DNA from: Streptosporangium nondiastaticum
Lineage (GTDB): Bacteria > Actinomycetota > Actinomycetes > Streptomycetales > Streptomycetaceae
DNA length: 47,196 nucleotides
Direction: 5' to 3'
Assembly (NCBI RefSeq): GCF_003011965.1
Contig: NZ_PXWG01000047.1
Coordinates: 1 to 47,196 of the forward strand
Of this stretch, positions 27,978 through 36,185 are shown in pieces (the first letter of the stretch is position 1; each line of letters opens with the position of its first letter). Below the pieces are notes generated by a model, which saw only the letters and a program-made list of their open reading frames with translations, searched no databases and was not told where the DNA came from. Made by a program: the position numbers and the translations under genes.

Positions 27978-29120
27978 TCAGGAGAGCAGGGAACGGCCGA
28001 TGATCTCCTTCATGATCTCGGTGGTGCCGCCGTAGATCGTCTGGATCCGGCCGTCGGTGAACGCCTTCGCGACCGGGTACTCGCTCATGTACCCGTAGCC
28101 GCCGTGGAGTTGCAGGCAGCGGTCGGCGACGCGCTTCTGCAGCTCCGTCGCCCACCACTTGGCCATGGAGGCGTGCACGGCGTCGAGCGTGCCGGCCGCG
28201 TGGTCGGTGATGCAGCGGTCCAGGAACGCGCGGGTCACAGCGCATTCGGTGGCCATCTCGGCGATCTCGAAGCGGATGTGCTGCAGCTTGGCGAGCGGGC
28301 GGCCGAACGCCTCGCGCTCCTTGACGTAGGCGGTGGTGATCTCCAGGAGGTGCTCGGCGGCGGCGATGCCGGCCACGGCGATGTTCATGCGCTCCTGGGC
28401 GAGGTTGGTCATCAGGTGGGCGAAGCCGCCGTGGAGCTCGCCCAGGAGGTTCTCCTTGGGCACGCGGACGTCGTGGAAGAACAGCTCGGCGGTGTCCTGC
28501 GCCTTCTGCCCGATCTTGTCGAGGTTGCGGCCGCGCTCGAAGCCCGCCATGCCGCGCTCGACGACGAGCAGGCTCAGGCCCTTGGCCCCGCCCTCGGGCG
28601 TCGTGCGCGCCACGACGACCACGAGGTCGGCGAGGATGCCGTTGGAGATGAAGGTCTTGGAACCGTTCAGGAGCCAGTGGTCGCCGCGGTCCTCGGCGGC
28701 GGTGCGGATGCCCTGGAGGTCGGAGCCGGCGCCGGGCTCGGTCATCGCTATGGCGGTGATGATCTCGCCCGTGCAGAAGCCGGGCAGCCAGCGGCGCTTC
28801 TGCTCCTCGGTGGCGAGGCCCGTCAGATACGGCCCGATGATGTCGTTGTGCAGCCCGACGGCGAGACCGGCGGCGCCGGCGCGGGTGAACTCCTCGGTGA
28901 GCACGGCGCTGTAGCGGAAGTCGGTGGTGCCCCCGCCGCCGTACTCCTCGGGCACGGCGAGCCCGAGGAGGCCCTGGCGGCCCGCCGCCCGCCAGGCCTC
29001 GCGCGGGACGATGCCGTCGCGCTCCCACCGGGCGTAGTGCGGGGTGACCTCCTTGGCGAGGAAGGTGCGGACCGTCCCGCGGAAGGCTTCGTGGTCGGCG
29101 GTGAAGATCTGGCGCTTCAT
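27978..29120 (-). CDS. Acyl-CoA dehydrogenase, LCAD-like
   Basis: 380 aa flavoprotein for the first step of beta-oxidation. FAD/substrate motifs ITAIAMTEPGAGSDL and NGSKTFISNG and the helix KEREAFGRPLAKLQ are intact. The C-terminal motif reads IYGGTTEIMKE, where MCAD/SCAD-type enzymes have their catalytic Glu in YEGT; the LCAD group has the same Gly and supplies Glu from the LLEITTAYVKER helix instead, and that Glu is present. LCAD-type enzymes accept branched acyl chains. The start codon overlaps the stop of the upstream racemase-like gene (ATGA), so translation is coupled. Confidence 0.92.
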   Translation of the reverse strand: MKRQIFTADHEAFRGTVRTFLAKEVTPHYARWERDGIVPREAWRAAGRQGLLGLAVPEEYGGGGTTDFRYSAVLTEEFTRAGAAGLAVGLHNDIIGPYLTGLATEEQKRRWLPGFCTGEIITAIAMTEPGAGSDLQGIRTAAEDRGDHWLLNGSKTFISNGILADLVVVVARTTPEGGAKGLSLLVVERGMAGFERGRNLDKIGQKAQDTAELFFHDVRVPKENLLGELHGGFAHLMTNLAQERMNIAVAGIAAAEHLLEITTAYVKEREAFGRPLAKLQHIRFEIAEMATECAVTRAFLDRCITDHAAGTLDAVHASMAKWWATELQKRVADRCLQLHGGYGYMSEYPVAKAFTDGRIQTIYGGTTEIMKEIIGRSLLS

Positions 29121-30256
29121 CTGTGCGGGCCCTTCCGGAGGGAGTCGAGGCTCGGGACGTCCCAGTCCCGCGCGACCTCGGCGGTGTCCGCGCCGGGCCG
29201 GGCGGGCGGGCGGCGGACGGAGCCGGGGGTTTGGGAGAAGCGCGGGGCGGGGGCGGGCTGGGTGAGGCCCTCGTGCTCGACGAAGGTGCCGCGGGCGGCG
29301 AGGTGGGGGTGGGCGGGCGCCTCGCGCAGCGACAGGACGGGGGCGACGCAGGCGTCCGAGCCCTCGAAGACGGCCGTCCACTCGGCGCGGGTGCGCTCCC
29401 GGAAGCGGGCGGCGATGGCGGCGCGCAGCTCGCCCCAGCGGGCGGGGTCCTCGCGGGCGGGGGCCGTCTCCGGCAGGCCGAGGAGCTCCATGAACTGCAC
29501 GTAGAACCGCTGTTCCAGCGCGCCGACCGCCATGTGGCCGCCGTCGGCCGTCTCGTACGTGCCGTAGAAGGGGGAGCCGCCGTCGAAGAAGTTGGCCTCG
29601 CGGCGGTCCTGCCAGGCGCCGGCCGCCAGCATGCCGTGGATGAGGGCGGTCAGGTGCGCGGTGCCGTCGACGATGGCGGCGTCGACGACCTGCCCGGCGC
29701 CGCCCGCGCGGGTGTGGTGGAGGGCGGCGAGGACGCCGACGACGAGGTAGAGGGCGCCGCCGCCGAAGTCGCCGAGGAGGTTGGCGGGGAAGGCGGGCGG
29801 GCCGCCGGCCGGGCCGGACAGGCCGAGGGCGCCGGTGACGGCGATGTACGCGATGTCGTGGCCGGCGGTGTCGGCGAGGGGGCCGTGCTGGCCCCAGCCG
29901 GTCATCCGCCCGTACACGAGGCGGGGGTTGCGGGCGAGGCACGCGTCGGGGCCGACGCCGAGGCGCTCGGCGACGCCGGGGCGGTAGCCCTCGATCAGCA
30001 CGTCGGCCCGGGCGGCGAGGTCGAGGACCGCGCGCCGGCCGTCCTCGGTCTTGAGGTCGGCCGTCACCGAGCGCTTGTTGCGGTTGGTGACGTCGCGGGA
30101 GGGGGCGATGTGCAGGCCCGGGCCGCCGGGCCGGTCGACGCGGACGACGTCCGCCCCGAGGTCGGCCAGCAGCATCGCGGCGAACGGGCCCGGCCCGATG
30201 CCCGCGAGCTCGACCACGCGCACGCCCTGCAGCGGACCGCCGGCCGTCCCGGTCAT
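29117..30256 (-). CDS. CaiB/BaiF-family protein, alpha-methylacyl-CoA racemase-like
   Basis: 379 aa. In the family III CoA-transferase fold, His133 (AGHD) and Asp163 (GDFGGG) have the same 30-residue spacing as the catalytic His126/Asp156 of mycobacterial alpha-methylacyl-CoA racemase, and Glu247 (ALEQRF) corresponds to its Glu241. These, with NLLGDFGGG and AAIVDG, favour a racemase that inverts 2-methylacyl-CoA from (R) to (S) before beta-oxidation over a CoA transferase. First gene of the operon; AGGGGG lies 6 nt before ATG 30256. Confidence 0.88.
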   Translation of the reverse strand: MTGTAGGPLQGVRVVELAGIGPGPFAAMLLADLGADVVRVDRPGGPGLHIAPSRDVTNRNKRSVTADLKTEDGRRAVLDLAARADVLIEGYRPGVAERLGVGPDACLARNPRLVYGRMTGWGQHGPLADTAGHDIAYIAVTGALGLSGPAGGPPAFPANLLGDFGGGALYLVVGVLAALHHTRAGGAGQVVDAAIVDGTAHLTALIHGMLAAGAWQDRREANFFDGGSPFYGTYETADGGHMAVGALEQRFYVQFMELLGLPETAPAREDPARWGELRAAIAARFRERTRAEWTAVFEGSDACVAPVLSLREAPAHPHLAARGTFVEHEGLTQPAPAPRFSQTPGSVRRPPARPGADTAEVARDWDVPSLDSLRKGPHR

Positions 30257-30274
30257 CCGGACCCCCTGTGCGTT

Positions 30275-30351
30275 GGTGACACGACCCTGTGACATGACGC
30301 CGGTGGCGCGGCCCCTGCGGCGCCACCTCTGTGACACAACTGCTGTAACAC
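30275..30351. promoter_or_regulatory. Repeated TGTRACA half-sites upstream of the beta-oxidation operon
   Basis: GTGACAC, TGTGACAT, TGTGACAC and TGTAACAC occur near 30275, 30289, 30330 and 30344. Between them GGTGGCG and CGCCACC form an inverted repeat (30302-30327). The cluster lies just before the operon start at 30256 and is a candidate operator for a fatty-acid-responsive regulator (inference). Confidence 0.45.
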
Positions 30352-30402
30352 TCGCGATGTTAAGAACAGGTTCCAGTTTTCACAAGACCTCGCCCCCTCG
30401 CC

Positions 30403-30780
30403 TCAGCGGGCGTCGAGCTCCGCGACGAGCCGCTTCGGGGCGATGGTCCGGTAGCTCTCCTCCACCCAGTCGCACAGCATGTCCGCCGGGGCGCTCTCCC
30501 CGGTGAGCGGGACCGACACCCAGCCGTGCCTGCCGAGGCCGTAGGCCGTGGGGGCCGCGCCGGGGACGGCCATGGCGTGGCCGTGCACCTCCTCGTCCTT
30601 GAGCTTGACCGAGATGCCGGGCGACTCGGTGTTCCCCTCGGCGCCGAGGAAGACGAAGATCTTCTTGTTGACCTTGACGACGGCGTCCTCCTCCCAGGGG
30701 AACTCCTCGACGGCACCGGGCAGCGAGAGCGCGAATTCCCTGACCTTCGCACGGACCTTGAGGGGGACGGACAGGGCCAT
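30403..30780 (-). CDS. MmcQ/YjbR-family protein
   Basis: 125 aa. The fold is recognised from the N-terminal helix KVREFALSLPGAVEEFPW, the VVKVNKKIFVFLG strand pair, and the C-terminal HGWVSVPL and LCDWVEESYRTIAPKRL. Members resemble a double-wing DNA-binding fold but their biological role is unsettled. GGAGG 7 nt before the ATG. It is divergently placed from nothing closely: 122 bp of the operon's upstream region separates it from the racemase-like gene behind it. Confidence 0.85.
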   Translation of the reverse strand: MALSVPLKVRAKVREFALSLPGAVEEFPWEEDAVVKVNKKIFVFLGAEGNTESPGISVKLKDEEVHGHAMAVPGAAPTAYGLGRHGWVSVPLTGESAPADMLCDWVEESYRTIAPKRLVAELDAR

Positions 30781-30871
30781 GGGGTGCCTCCGGACATGTG
30801 CGCGTGCGCCGCGCTGCTGCGTCGCCTCGTCGTCCGTACACGCTAGCCCGCGGGTCTGACATCGCCCGGCA

Positions 30872-31807
30872 TCAAAGCAGCCCGGCCTCCGCGAGGTGGT
30901 GCCGCACGGCGTCCACGGCCGCGCCGGGCAGGGGCCGCTGCGGCGCCGCCGTCGCCGGGCAGTCGATGACGCCGAGCAGGTGCAGGGCGGCCTTGAAGCC
31001 GCCCAGGGCTGACGCGGTCGGGCCCATGTCGCCGTGGCCGCCCGACTCGGCCAGCGCGAACAGGGCCGCGAGCCGGTCCTGTTCGGCGGCCGCCTCTGCC
31101 CAGCGGCCGGCCCGGGCGTGCTCGTACAGCCGTACGTAGCCGGCCGGGTCGACGTTGCCCAGCCCGGGGACGACTCCGTGAGCGCCCGCCAGCAGGGCCG
31201 CGTCGACCGCCAGTTCGGATCCGGTCAGGACGGCGAAGGTGCCGTCCAGGCCGCGCCGGCGCAGCCCGACGAGGAGCCGGCGCAGCGCGCCGAGGTCGCC
31301 GCTGCTGTCCTTGAGCCCGGCGGCGGTCCCGTCCTCGGCCAGGGACAGGATCGTCCCGGCGTCCAGCTTGGTGTGGACGGACTGCGGGATGTCGTACGCG
31401 AGGAGCGGTAGTCCGGCCCCCTCACGAATGCGGCGGAAGTGGTCGCGGACCTCCACCGGATGGGTGGTCACGTAGAAGGGCGCGGTGGCGACGAGCGCGT
31501 CCGCGCCCAGCGCGGCGGCCGCGCGCGCGTGGTCCAGGACACGGGCGGTGGTCATGTCGATGACCCCGGCGAGCACGGGCACCCGGCCGGCGACGGCGTC
31601 GACGGCGGCCCGCAGCGCGGTGCGGCGCTGCGCGTCGCTCAGGCAGGCGGTCTCCCCGCTGGAGCCGAGCACGAACACGCCGTGCGCACCGGCCGCGAGC
31701 ACGTGCTCCACGAGGGAGGCCAGCGAGCGGGTGTCGACCTCGCCGGACGGGGTCAGGGGCGTGCAGAGCGGCAGGACGACACCGGACAGGGGAACGGGCA
31801 GACCCAT
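30872..31807 (-). CDS. DapA/NanA-superfamily aldolase
   Basis: 311 aa TIM-barrel lyase/synthase. The Schiff-base Lys is in AAGLKDSSGD near residue 158 and the catalytic Tyr in LLAYDIP near 130. The GTTGE motif of true dihydrodipicolinate synthases is GSSGE here, and the neighbourhood has no lysine genes, so a catabolic 2-keto acid aldolase or dehydratase is more likely than DapA. Substrate unknown. AAAGG precedes ATG 31807. It lies downstream of endonuclease V on the same strand (124-bp gap). Confidence 0.8.
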   Translation of the reverse strand: MGLPVPLSGVVLPLCTPLTPSGEVDTRSLASLVEHVLAAGAHGVFVLGSSGETACLSDAQRRTALRAAVDAVAGRVPVLAGVIDMTTARVLDHARAAAALGADALVATAPFYVTTHPVEVRDHFRRIREGAGLPLLAYDIPQSVHTKLDAGTILSLAEDGTAAGLKDSSGDLGALRRLLVGLRRRGLDGTFAVLTGSELAVDAALLAGAHGVVPGLGNVDPAGYVRLYEHARAGRWAEAAAEQDRLAALFALAESGGHGDMGPTASALGGFKAALHLLGVIDCPATAAPQRPLPGAAVDAVRHHLAEAGLL

Positions 31808-31931
31808 GGCGACCGCCTTTCCGGCGCGATGCGGGTGCGCCGAGCCTTCGGTGGGAGCGAGCCCAGTATGTCGGCGCGGTGCGCCGCCGTGGGGGCGCTC
31901 CGCCGTCAGGGCGGGGCGCGCGCCCGCTCCT

Positions 31932-32645
31932 TCAGTCCGCCACCAGCCCCTGCAGCGCGCGGCGGCACAGGGCGTCCGCGGCCCGCGTCGTCTCCGGGAG
32001 GCGGTAGGCGGGGGCCAGGGCGAGGGTGTGGGCGATGGCGTTGCCGAGGCTCGTGCGGTGGCCGACCGACACGAACACCGGTTTGACACCGGCCCGGGTG
32101 CGCACGGCGCGGCCCACTTCCTCGTCGCCGTCGAGGAGGGGCGAGGTGTCGCCCCGGAGGGGGCCGGGGGCGTCGTAGCGGAAGGTGAAGGGGTTCTTGG
32201 CGACGCCGATCGTGGGCAGGCCCGTGAGGACGCCGAGGTGGCTGGCGAGGCCGAAGCGGCGGGGGTGGGCGAGCCCGTAGCCGTCGCAGACGACCAGGCC
32301 CGGGGTGACGCCGAGGCGGTCCAGGGCGGCCAGCACGGTGGGGATCTCGCGGAAGGCGAGCAGCCCGGGGACGTACGGGAAGGCGACCCGGCCGGTCGCG
32401 GTCGCCTCCCCGACGACCCGCAGGGTCGCGGTGTCCAGGGCGACGGCGGCGGCCACGACGACGTCCCGCTCGTCGTCGTAGGCGACGTCGACGCCCACGG
32501 CCACGAGGGGCTCGCCGGGCGGCGGCCCGGGCTCGCCGAGGACGACGCGGCCCCGCAACTCGTCCTGAAGGGCAGCCGCTTCCGCCTCGGTCGTGGGCCA
32601 GCCGGGAGGTACGCCCACGGGTTCTGTCTGTTCTGCTGCGCTCAT
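31932..32645 (-). CDS. nfi: Endonuclease V (deoxyinosine 3' endonuclease)
   Basis: 237 aa DNA-repair nuclease that nicks next to deaminated adenine. Catalytic Asp53 lies in VGVDVAYDD, with PYVPGLLAFREIP (the wedge and Glu), CDGYGLAHPRRFGLASHLGV and GVAKNPF all matching the family. ATG 32645 is chosen by family length; TACGGT lies 9 nt upstream, and an upstream in-frame ATG at 32684 would overlap the divergent gene's start. Divergent from the YciI gene, with 37 bp between the two start codons. Confidence 0.92.
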   Translation of the reverse strand: MSAAEQTEPVGVPPGWPTTEAEAAALQDELRGRVVLGEPGPPPGEPLVAVGVDVAYDDERDVVVAAAVALDTATLRVVGEATATGRVAFPYVPGLLAFREIPTVLAALDRLGVTPGLVVCDGYGLAHPRRFGLASHLGVLTGLPTIGVAKNPFTFRYDAPGPLRGDTSPLLDGDEEVGRAVRTRAGVKPVFVSVGHRTSLGNAIAHTLALAPAYRLPETTRAADALCRRALQGLVAD

Positions 32646-32682
32646 TGTGCGGCCACCGTACCCGGCCCGTAGGCTAGCGATC

Positions 32683-32982
32683 ATGTTCGTACTGGAGCTG
32701 ACCTACATCGCGCCGATCGAGCGCATCGACGCCGCCCTCCCCGAGCACGTCGCCTGGCTGGACGCGCACTACGCGTCCGGGGTCTTCATCGCCTCCGGGC
32801 GCAAGGTGCCGCGCGACGGGGGCATCATCCTCGCCCTCGGGGACGACCGGACGAAGATCGAGGAGATCACGCAGAGCGACCCGTTCACCGTGGCGGGCGT
32901 GTGCGAGTACACCATCACCGAGTTCATCCCGACGAAGACGGCCCCCGCCCTGGAGGTCTACCGGCAGGAACTGCCGTCCTGA
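32683..32982 (+). CDS. YciI-family protein
   Basis: 99 aa dimeric alpha/beta-barrel of the YciI type: MFVLELTYIAPIERIDAALP, then HVAWLDAHYASGVFIASGRK with the conserved His-Asp pair, and SDPFTVAGVCEYTITEF. These proteins are probable small hydrolases or lyases of unknown substrate. TAGGCT ends 7 nt before the ATG and there is no Shine-Dalgarno, indicating a leaderless mRNA. Stop-to-stop distance to the next convergent gene is only 6 bp. Confidence 0.85.
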   Translation: MFVLELTYIAPIERIDAALPEHVAWLDAHYASGVFIASGRKVPRDGGIILALGDDRTKIEEITQSDPFTVAGVCEYTITEFIPTKTAPALEVYRQELPS

Positions 32983-32988
32983 CCGCGC

Positions 32989-34095
32989 TCACCTTCCTGA
33001 CCGTGCGGTGAGCCGGGCGAGGCGGCCCTTCTCCCCCGCGGCCCAGCAGCCGCCGTCCGGAGCGCAGTCCACGGTGTCGTACGAGCCGGTGTCGAAGGCG
33101 CGCCAGGTGCGGCCGCCGTCCGTGGTGACGTCGCTGCCCGTGGGCCCGACGGCGAGCGCCGTGGTGCGGCCGCGGGGCAGCCAGGCGACGCCGGAGCGGT
33201 AGGCGCCCGGCGGACGGGCGGACGCGCTCCAGGTCGCGCCGCCGTCACCGCTGACGGCCGCGGCCCGCTCGGAGGGCTGCCCGGCGCGGTAGTCGCCGCC
33301 GACGGCCAGGCCGTGCGCCCGGTCGCGGAAGGCCAGGCCGAAGACGCCGCGCGCGGGGTCGCCGGCCGGTACGGGCGCTCCGGTCACGGTCCAGGTGCGG
33401 CCGCGGTCCGCGGAGTGCAGGACGCGGGAGGAGGCGGCGCCTCCGGTGGCGATCCAGGCGTCGCGGCCGCCGGACCGCCCGCGGGCGGTCACCACGCACT
33501 GGCCGCTCGCCGCGAACGCCGCCTCGCCGGGCAGCGCCTCCGGCATGCCGGACGCGGGCAGGACACGCCAGCTGCGGCCGCCGTCGCCGGTCGCGAGGAC
33601 GCGGAACCTGCCGTCCACGGGGTCGCCGAGCGCGATGCCGTGGCGCGCGTCGAAGAAGGCCAGGCAGTCGTAGAACGCCTTCGGATCAGCGTTGCGGAAG
33701 GTCTCCGTCCAGGTGGTGCCGCCGTCGTCGGTGCGGAAGACCCGGGAGGCCTCGCCCTCGCCGATGGCCAGGACGACGGCGCGCCGCGCGTCGAACGCCT
33801 CCACGTCGCGGAACTCCAGCGTGCCGGCGCCGGGCGGCGAGACGTTTCGCCAGCTATGGCCGCGGTCGCGGGTGAGCAGGACGGTGCCCTTCGTGCCCGC
33901 GGCCCACGCGGTGGTCCGGCTGACGGCCGCGAGGCCCCGGAAACGGGCGTCGCTGCCGCTGTCCCGGAGCTCCCATGCGGGGGTGAGAGCCTTGCCGGCG
34001 GCTTGGGCGGGGGTGGCCGCGGTGCCCGTGAGTACGAGTGCGGTGCCGCACAGCGCGGCGGCGAGGGTGCGTAACGTCGTCAGTGTCCGTCTCAT
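32989..34095 (-). CDS. Secreted BNR/Asp-box beta-propeller protein
   Basis: 368 aa. Signal peptide to about residue 32 (TPAQA-A). At least six Asp-box motifs are visible: RDRGHSWR, DDGGTTWT, GDGGRSWR, DRGRTW, GDGGATW and DGGRTWR, spaced 45-60 residues apart, which predicts a seven-bladed propeller like the Ycf48/HCF136 or sialidase-like propellers. No sialidase Arg triad is evident, so enzymatic activity is doubtful; often annotated as an oxidoreductase without basis. Role unknown, probably binding at the cell surface. Confidence 0.82.
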   Translation of the reverse strand: MRRTLTTLRTLAAALCGTALVLTGTAATPAQAAGKALTPAWELRDSGSDARFRGLAAVSRTTAWAAGTKGTVLLTRDRGHSWRNVSPPGAGTLEFRDVEAFDARRAVVLAIGEGEASRVFRTDDGGTTWTETFRNADPKAFYDCLAFFDARHGIALGDPVDGRFRVLATGDGGRSWRVLPASGMPEALPGEAAFAASGQCVVTARGRSGGRDAWIATGGAASSRVLHSADRGRTWTVTGAPVPAGDPARGVFGLAFRDRAHGLAVGGDYRAGQPSERAAAVSGDGGATWSASARPPGAYRSGVAWLPRGRTTALAVGPTGSDVTTDGGRTWRAFDTGSYDTVDCAPDGGCWAAGEKGRLARLTARSGR

Positions 34096-34251
34096 GGCGG
34101 CGCAAGGTAGCAGCTGCGGGGCGGGGGGTCACCGGCTGCGGTGGAGTCCGGCGCCGCCGGGCGACACCGTCCAACGTTCATCCTTTCGGCCGGGCCGGAA
34201 TGGCTGTACGGGCGATCCGCCACTCCCCCTCCCGCGCCTAGCGTGCAGCGC

Positions 34252-35445
34252 ATGACGCCGACGACGCCGACACCCATGCCGTTCACCCCCGCCGGAAGCG
34301 TGCCCCTGAGCCGGCGCCGCCGCCACGGCTGGCTGCTGGCAGGGCTGTGCGGGCTGTGGCTGCTGGAGGGCCGGCTGCTGTCCCGGGGCGCCGGCTACCC
34401 GGGGCAGTCCGGCGCCCACCACGCCCACCTCGTGGTGTGGGCGGCCGGGCTGCTGGTCGTCATGTGCGTGCTGCCCTGGGCGCCGCTCGCCCTGCGGGCC
34501 GCGGCGGCGGTGGGCGTGTCCTGGGCGGCGACCGGATACCTGATGGCCGCGGGCCTGCACCTGCCCGTCTGGGGGCTGACGGAGAGCGCCGCGCTGCTCG
34601 TCCTGCTCGCCCTGGTGGCGTGGCGGGCGCCGGTGCGGGCCGCCGTGCCGGCGGGCGTCGCCCTGGCCGCCGGGGTCCTGGTGGCCCCGGTGCGGGACAC
34701 GGACGCGCCGGGCACGGCCGTCGTCGTCTACGCCCTCGTCGTCGCCGGGGTGACCTCGGCCGGACTGTGCCTGCGCTACCGGGACGCCGAGCGCGCCCGG
34801 GCTGTGGCCGCCGCGCGCGACGCGGAGCGGCTGGAGCTCGCCGGCGAGCTGCAGGACTTCGTCGCGCACCACGTCGCCGCGATGACCCTGCTGGCCAAGG
34901 CCACCGGCACCGTCGCCGAGGACGAGCGGGTGGCCGCCTCCCTGCGGGACATCCAGGCGGCCGGCGACGAGGCCCTGACCTCGGCCCGGCGGCTGCTGCG
35001 CGTCCTGCACCAGGACGCGGCCCACCGCGCGCCCCTGCCCGGGCTGGACGGGGTGCGCGAGCTGGTCGACGACTTCCGCCGCACGGGGCGGGGCCCCGTC
35101 CGGGTCGACCTGCACGTCGACCCCGGTTTCGGCGCCGGGCTGCCCCCGGAGCTGGCCGCCTCCGTGCACCGGATCGTCGCCGAGGGGCTGGCCAACGTGG
35201 CCAAGCACAGCCCGGCGGCGTCGGCCGTGCGCGTGACGCTGCGCGAGGCGGAGCGGAGCCTGTTCGTCTCGGTGCGCGACGACGGGGCCGCGGGGCAGCC
35301 GGTGCAGTGCGCGCCGGAGGACACCGGCGGGCTGGGTCTGGTCGGGCTGACGGAGCGGGCGGACGCGATCGGCGGGTCGCTGACGGCGGGGCCCGTCCCG
35401 GACGGCGGCTGGGAGGTACTGGCGGTTCTGCCGGTGCAACGGTGA
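34252..35445 (+). CDS. Histidine-kinase-like membrane protein lacking the phospho-acceptor His
   Basis: 397 aa. Five or six TM segments (residues 25-175), a HisKA_3-type dimerisation helix at 190-260 and an HATPase domain to the end, with N-box HRIVAEGLANVAKHS and G-box GGLGLVGLTERADAIGG. In HisKA_3 the phosphorylated His is in LHD; here the segment reads AGELQDFVAHHV, with Gln201 in its place. His206/His207 are present five residues later but not at the canonical position. No response regulator is adjacent. TAGCGT ends 7 nt before ATG 34252 (leaderless). It may be a non-canonical sensor or a partner for another kinase. Confidence 0.8.
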   Translation: MTPTTPTPMPFTPAGSVPLSRRRRHGWLLAGLCGLWLLEGRLLSRGAGYPGQSGAHHAHLVVWAAGLLVVMCVLPWAPLALRAAAAVGVSWAATGYLMAAGLHLPVWGLTESAALLVLLALVAWRAPVRAAVPAGVALAAGVLVAPVRDTDAPGTAVVVYALVVAGVTSAGLCLRYRDAERARAVAAARDAERLELAGELQDFVAHHVAAMTLLAKATGTVAEDERVAASLRDIQAAGDEALTSARRLLRVLHQDAAHRAPLPGLDGVRELVDDFRRTGRGPVRVDLHVDPGFGAGLPPELAASVHRIVAEGLANVAKHSPAASAVRVTLREAERSLFVSVRDDGAAGQPVQCAPEDTGGLGLVGLTERADAIGGSLTAGPVPDGGWEVLAVLPVQR

Positions 35446-35508
35446 GCGGAGCGGCCAACGGGCAAGGATTTGACGGCTGATGCGGCAGTTGTCTTTTCCA
35501 ATCCAAGG

Positions 35509-35528
35509 AGCGTGACGCAGCTCACGCT
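35509..35528. promoter_or_regulatory. Palindrome upstream of the SsgA-family gene
   Basis: AGCGTGA and TCACGCT, 7-bp perfect inverted repeat with a 6-nt spacer, about 200 bp before the TTG start. Typical size for a dimeric regulator's operator. Confidence 0.45.
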
Positions 35529-35640
35529 CGAATCATGTGCACTGCAGCGATCGAACCGCCGTCTCTCCTGACGGCGTCTCTCCGGTGGGCGGCCCCTCCC
35601 GGGGCCGGCCGGCAGGAGAGCCACCACCGCACGGCCCCGC

Positions 35641-35700
35641 ACCACGGCAAGAAACCGCAAGGAACCGCAACGAACCGCACGTCACCGCAACGAACCGCAC
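35641..35700. repeat. 10-bp-phased repeat tract before the SsgA-family gene
   Basis: Six consecutive 10-mers; the last five (from 35651) share the core ACCGCA and mostly read NGAACCGCAN, the first is degenerate. The period equals about one helical turn, so all units face the same side. The tract ends 30 bp before the TTG start and so lies in the leader or promoter. Confidence 0.75.
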
Positions 35701-35730
35701 CACGTCACAGCGATCGCGAGGGAGCACGCG

Positions 35731-36144
35731 TTGTCCACTGTCATCGACCAGGCTGTCCAGGCACGGCTCATTGCGTCGGCCCCGCAGGACCGCGCCGTCC
35801 CCGCGCAGTTGCGCTACGAACCCTCCGATCCCTTCGCCGTGCACATCGGCTTCCCCGCCGCGGCCTCCCTCGACGGGGCCGACGTGGAATGGGTCTTCGC
35901 CCGCGAGACGCTCGCCTGCGGCCTGATCGCGCCGACCGGGGGCGGTGACGTCCACGTGTGGCCGTGCGGGCCGGACCGCACGGTGCTGGAGTTCCACGCC
36001 GTGGAAGGCGTGGCCATGGTGCAGATCGACACGTCCGAGCTGCGGCGCTTCCTCGCCCGCTCCTACGCGCTGGTGCCCGCCGGCAGCGAGGGCGGGCACC
36101 TGGACGTGGAGGGCGATCTGGCGGCGCTGCTGCGGGACGCCTGA
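35731..36144 (+). CDS. SsgA-family sporulation/cell-division regulator (SALP)
   Basis: 137 aa, the usual length for SsgA-like proteins, which occur only in sporulating actinomycetes and control septum placement and spore wall formation. Family landmarks: LRYEPSDPFAVHIGFP, WVFARETLACGLIAPTGGGDVHVWP and a C-terminal LRRFLARSYALVPAGSE, with a LDVEGDLAALL helix. I cannot place it as SsgA, SsgB or another paralogue. TTG start with GAGGGAG upstream. The upstream 285 bp contain a palindrome and a phased repeat tract, suggesting developmental control. Confidence 0.87.
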   Translation: MSTVIDQAVQARLIASAPQDRAVPAQLRYEPSDPFAVHIGFPAAASLDGADVEWVFARETLACGLIAPTGGGDVHVWPCGPDRTVLEFHAVEGVAMVQIDTSELRRFLARSYALVPAGSEGGHLDVEGDLAALLRDA

Positions 36145-36185
36145 CGCCGGCGGAGGGGTGTCAGGCGACGTAGCCGTGGTGTCCG

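Noticed and set aside
26623..29028. In-frame extension of the fadB-like gene up to 29028
   Set aside because: The frame is open but overlaps the thiolase and dehydrogenase genes and has no homology; ATG 26622 has a Shine-Dalgarno and matches the family start.
35641..35700. CRISPR-like array
   Set aside because: The period is 10 bp with no spacers, and no cas genes are present.
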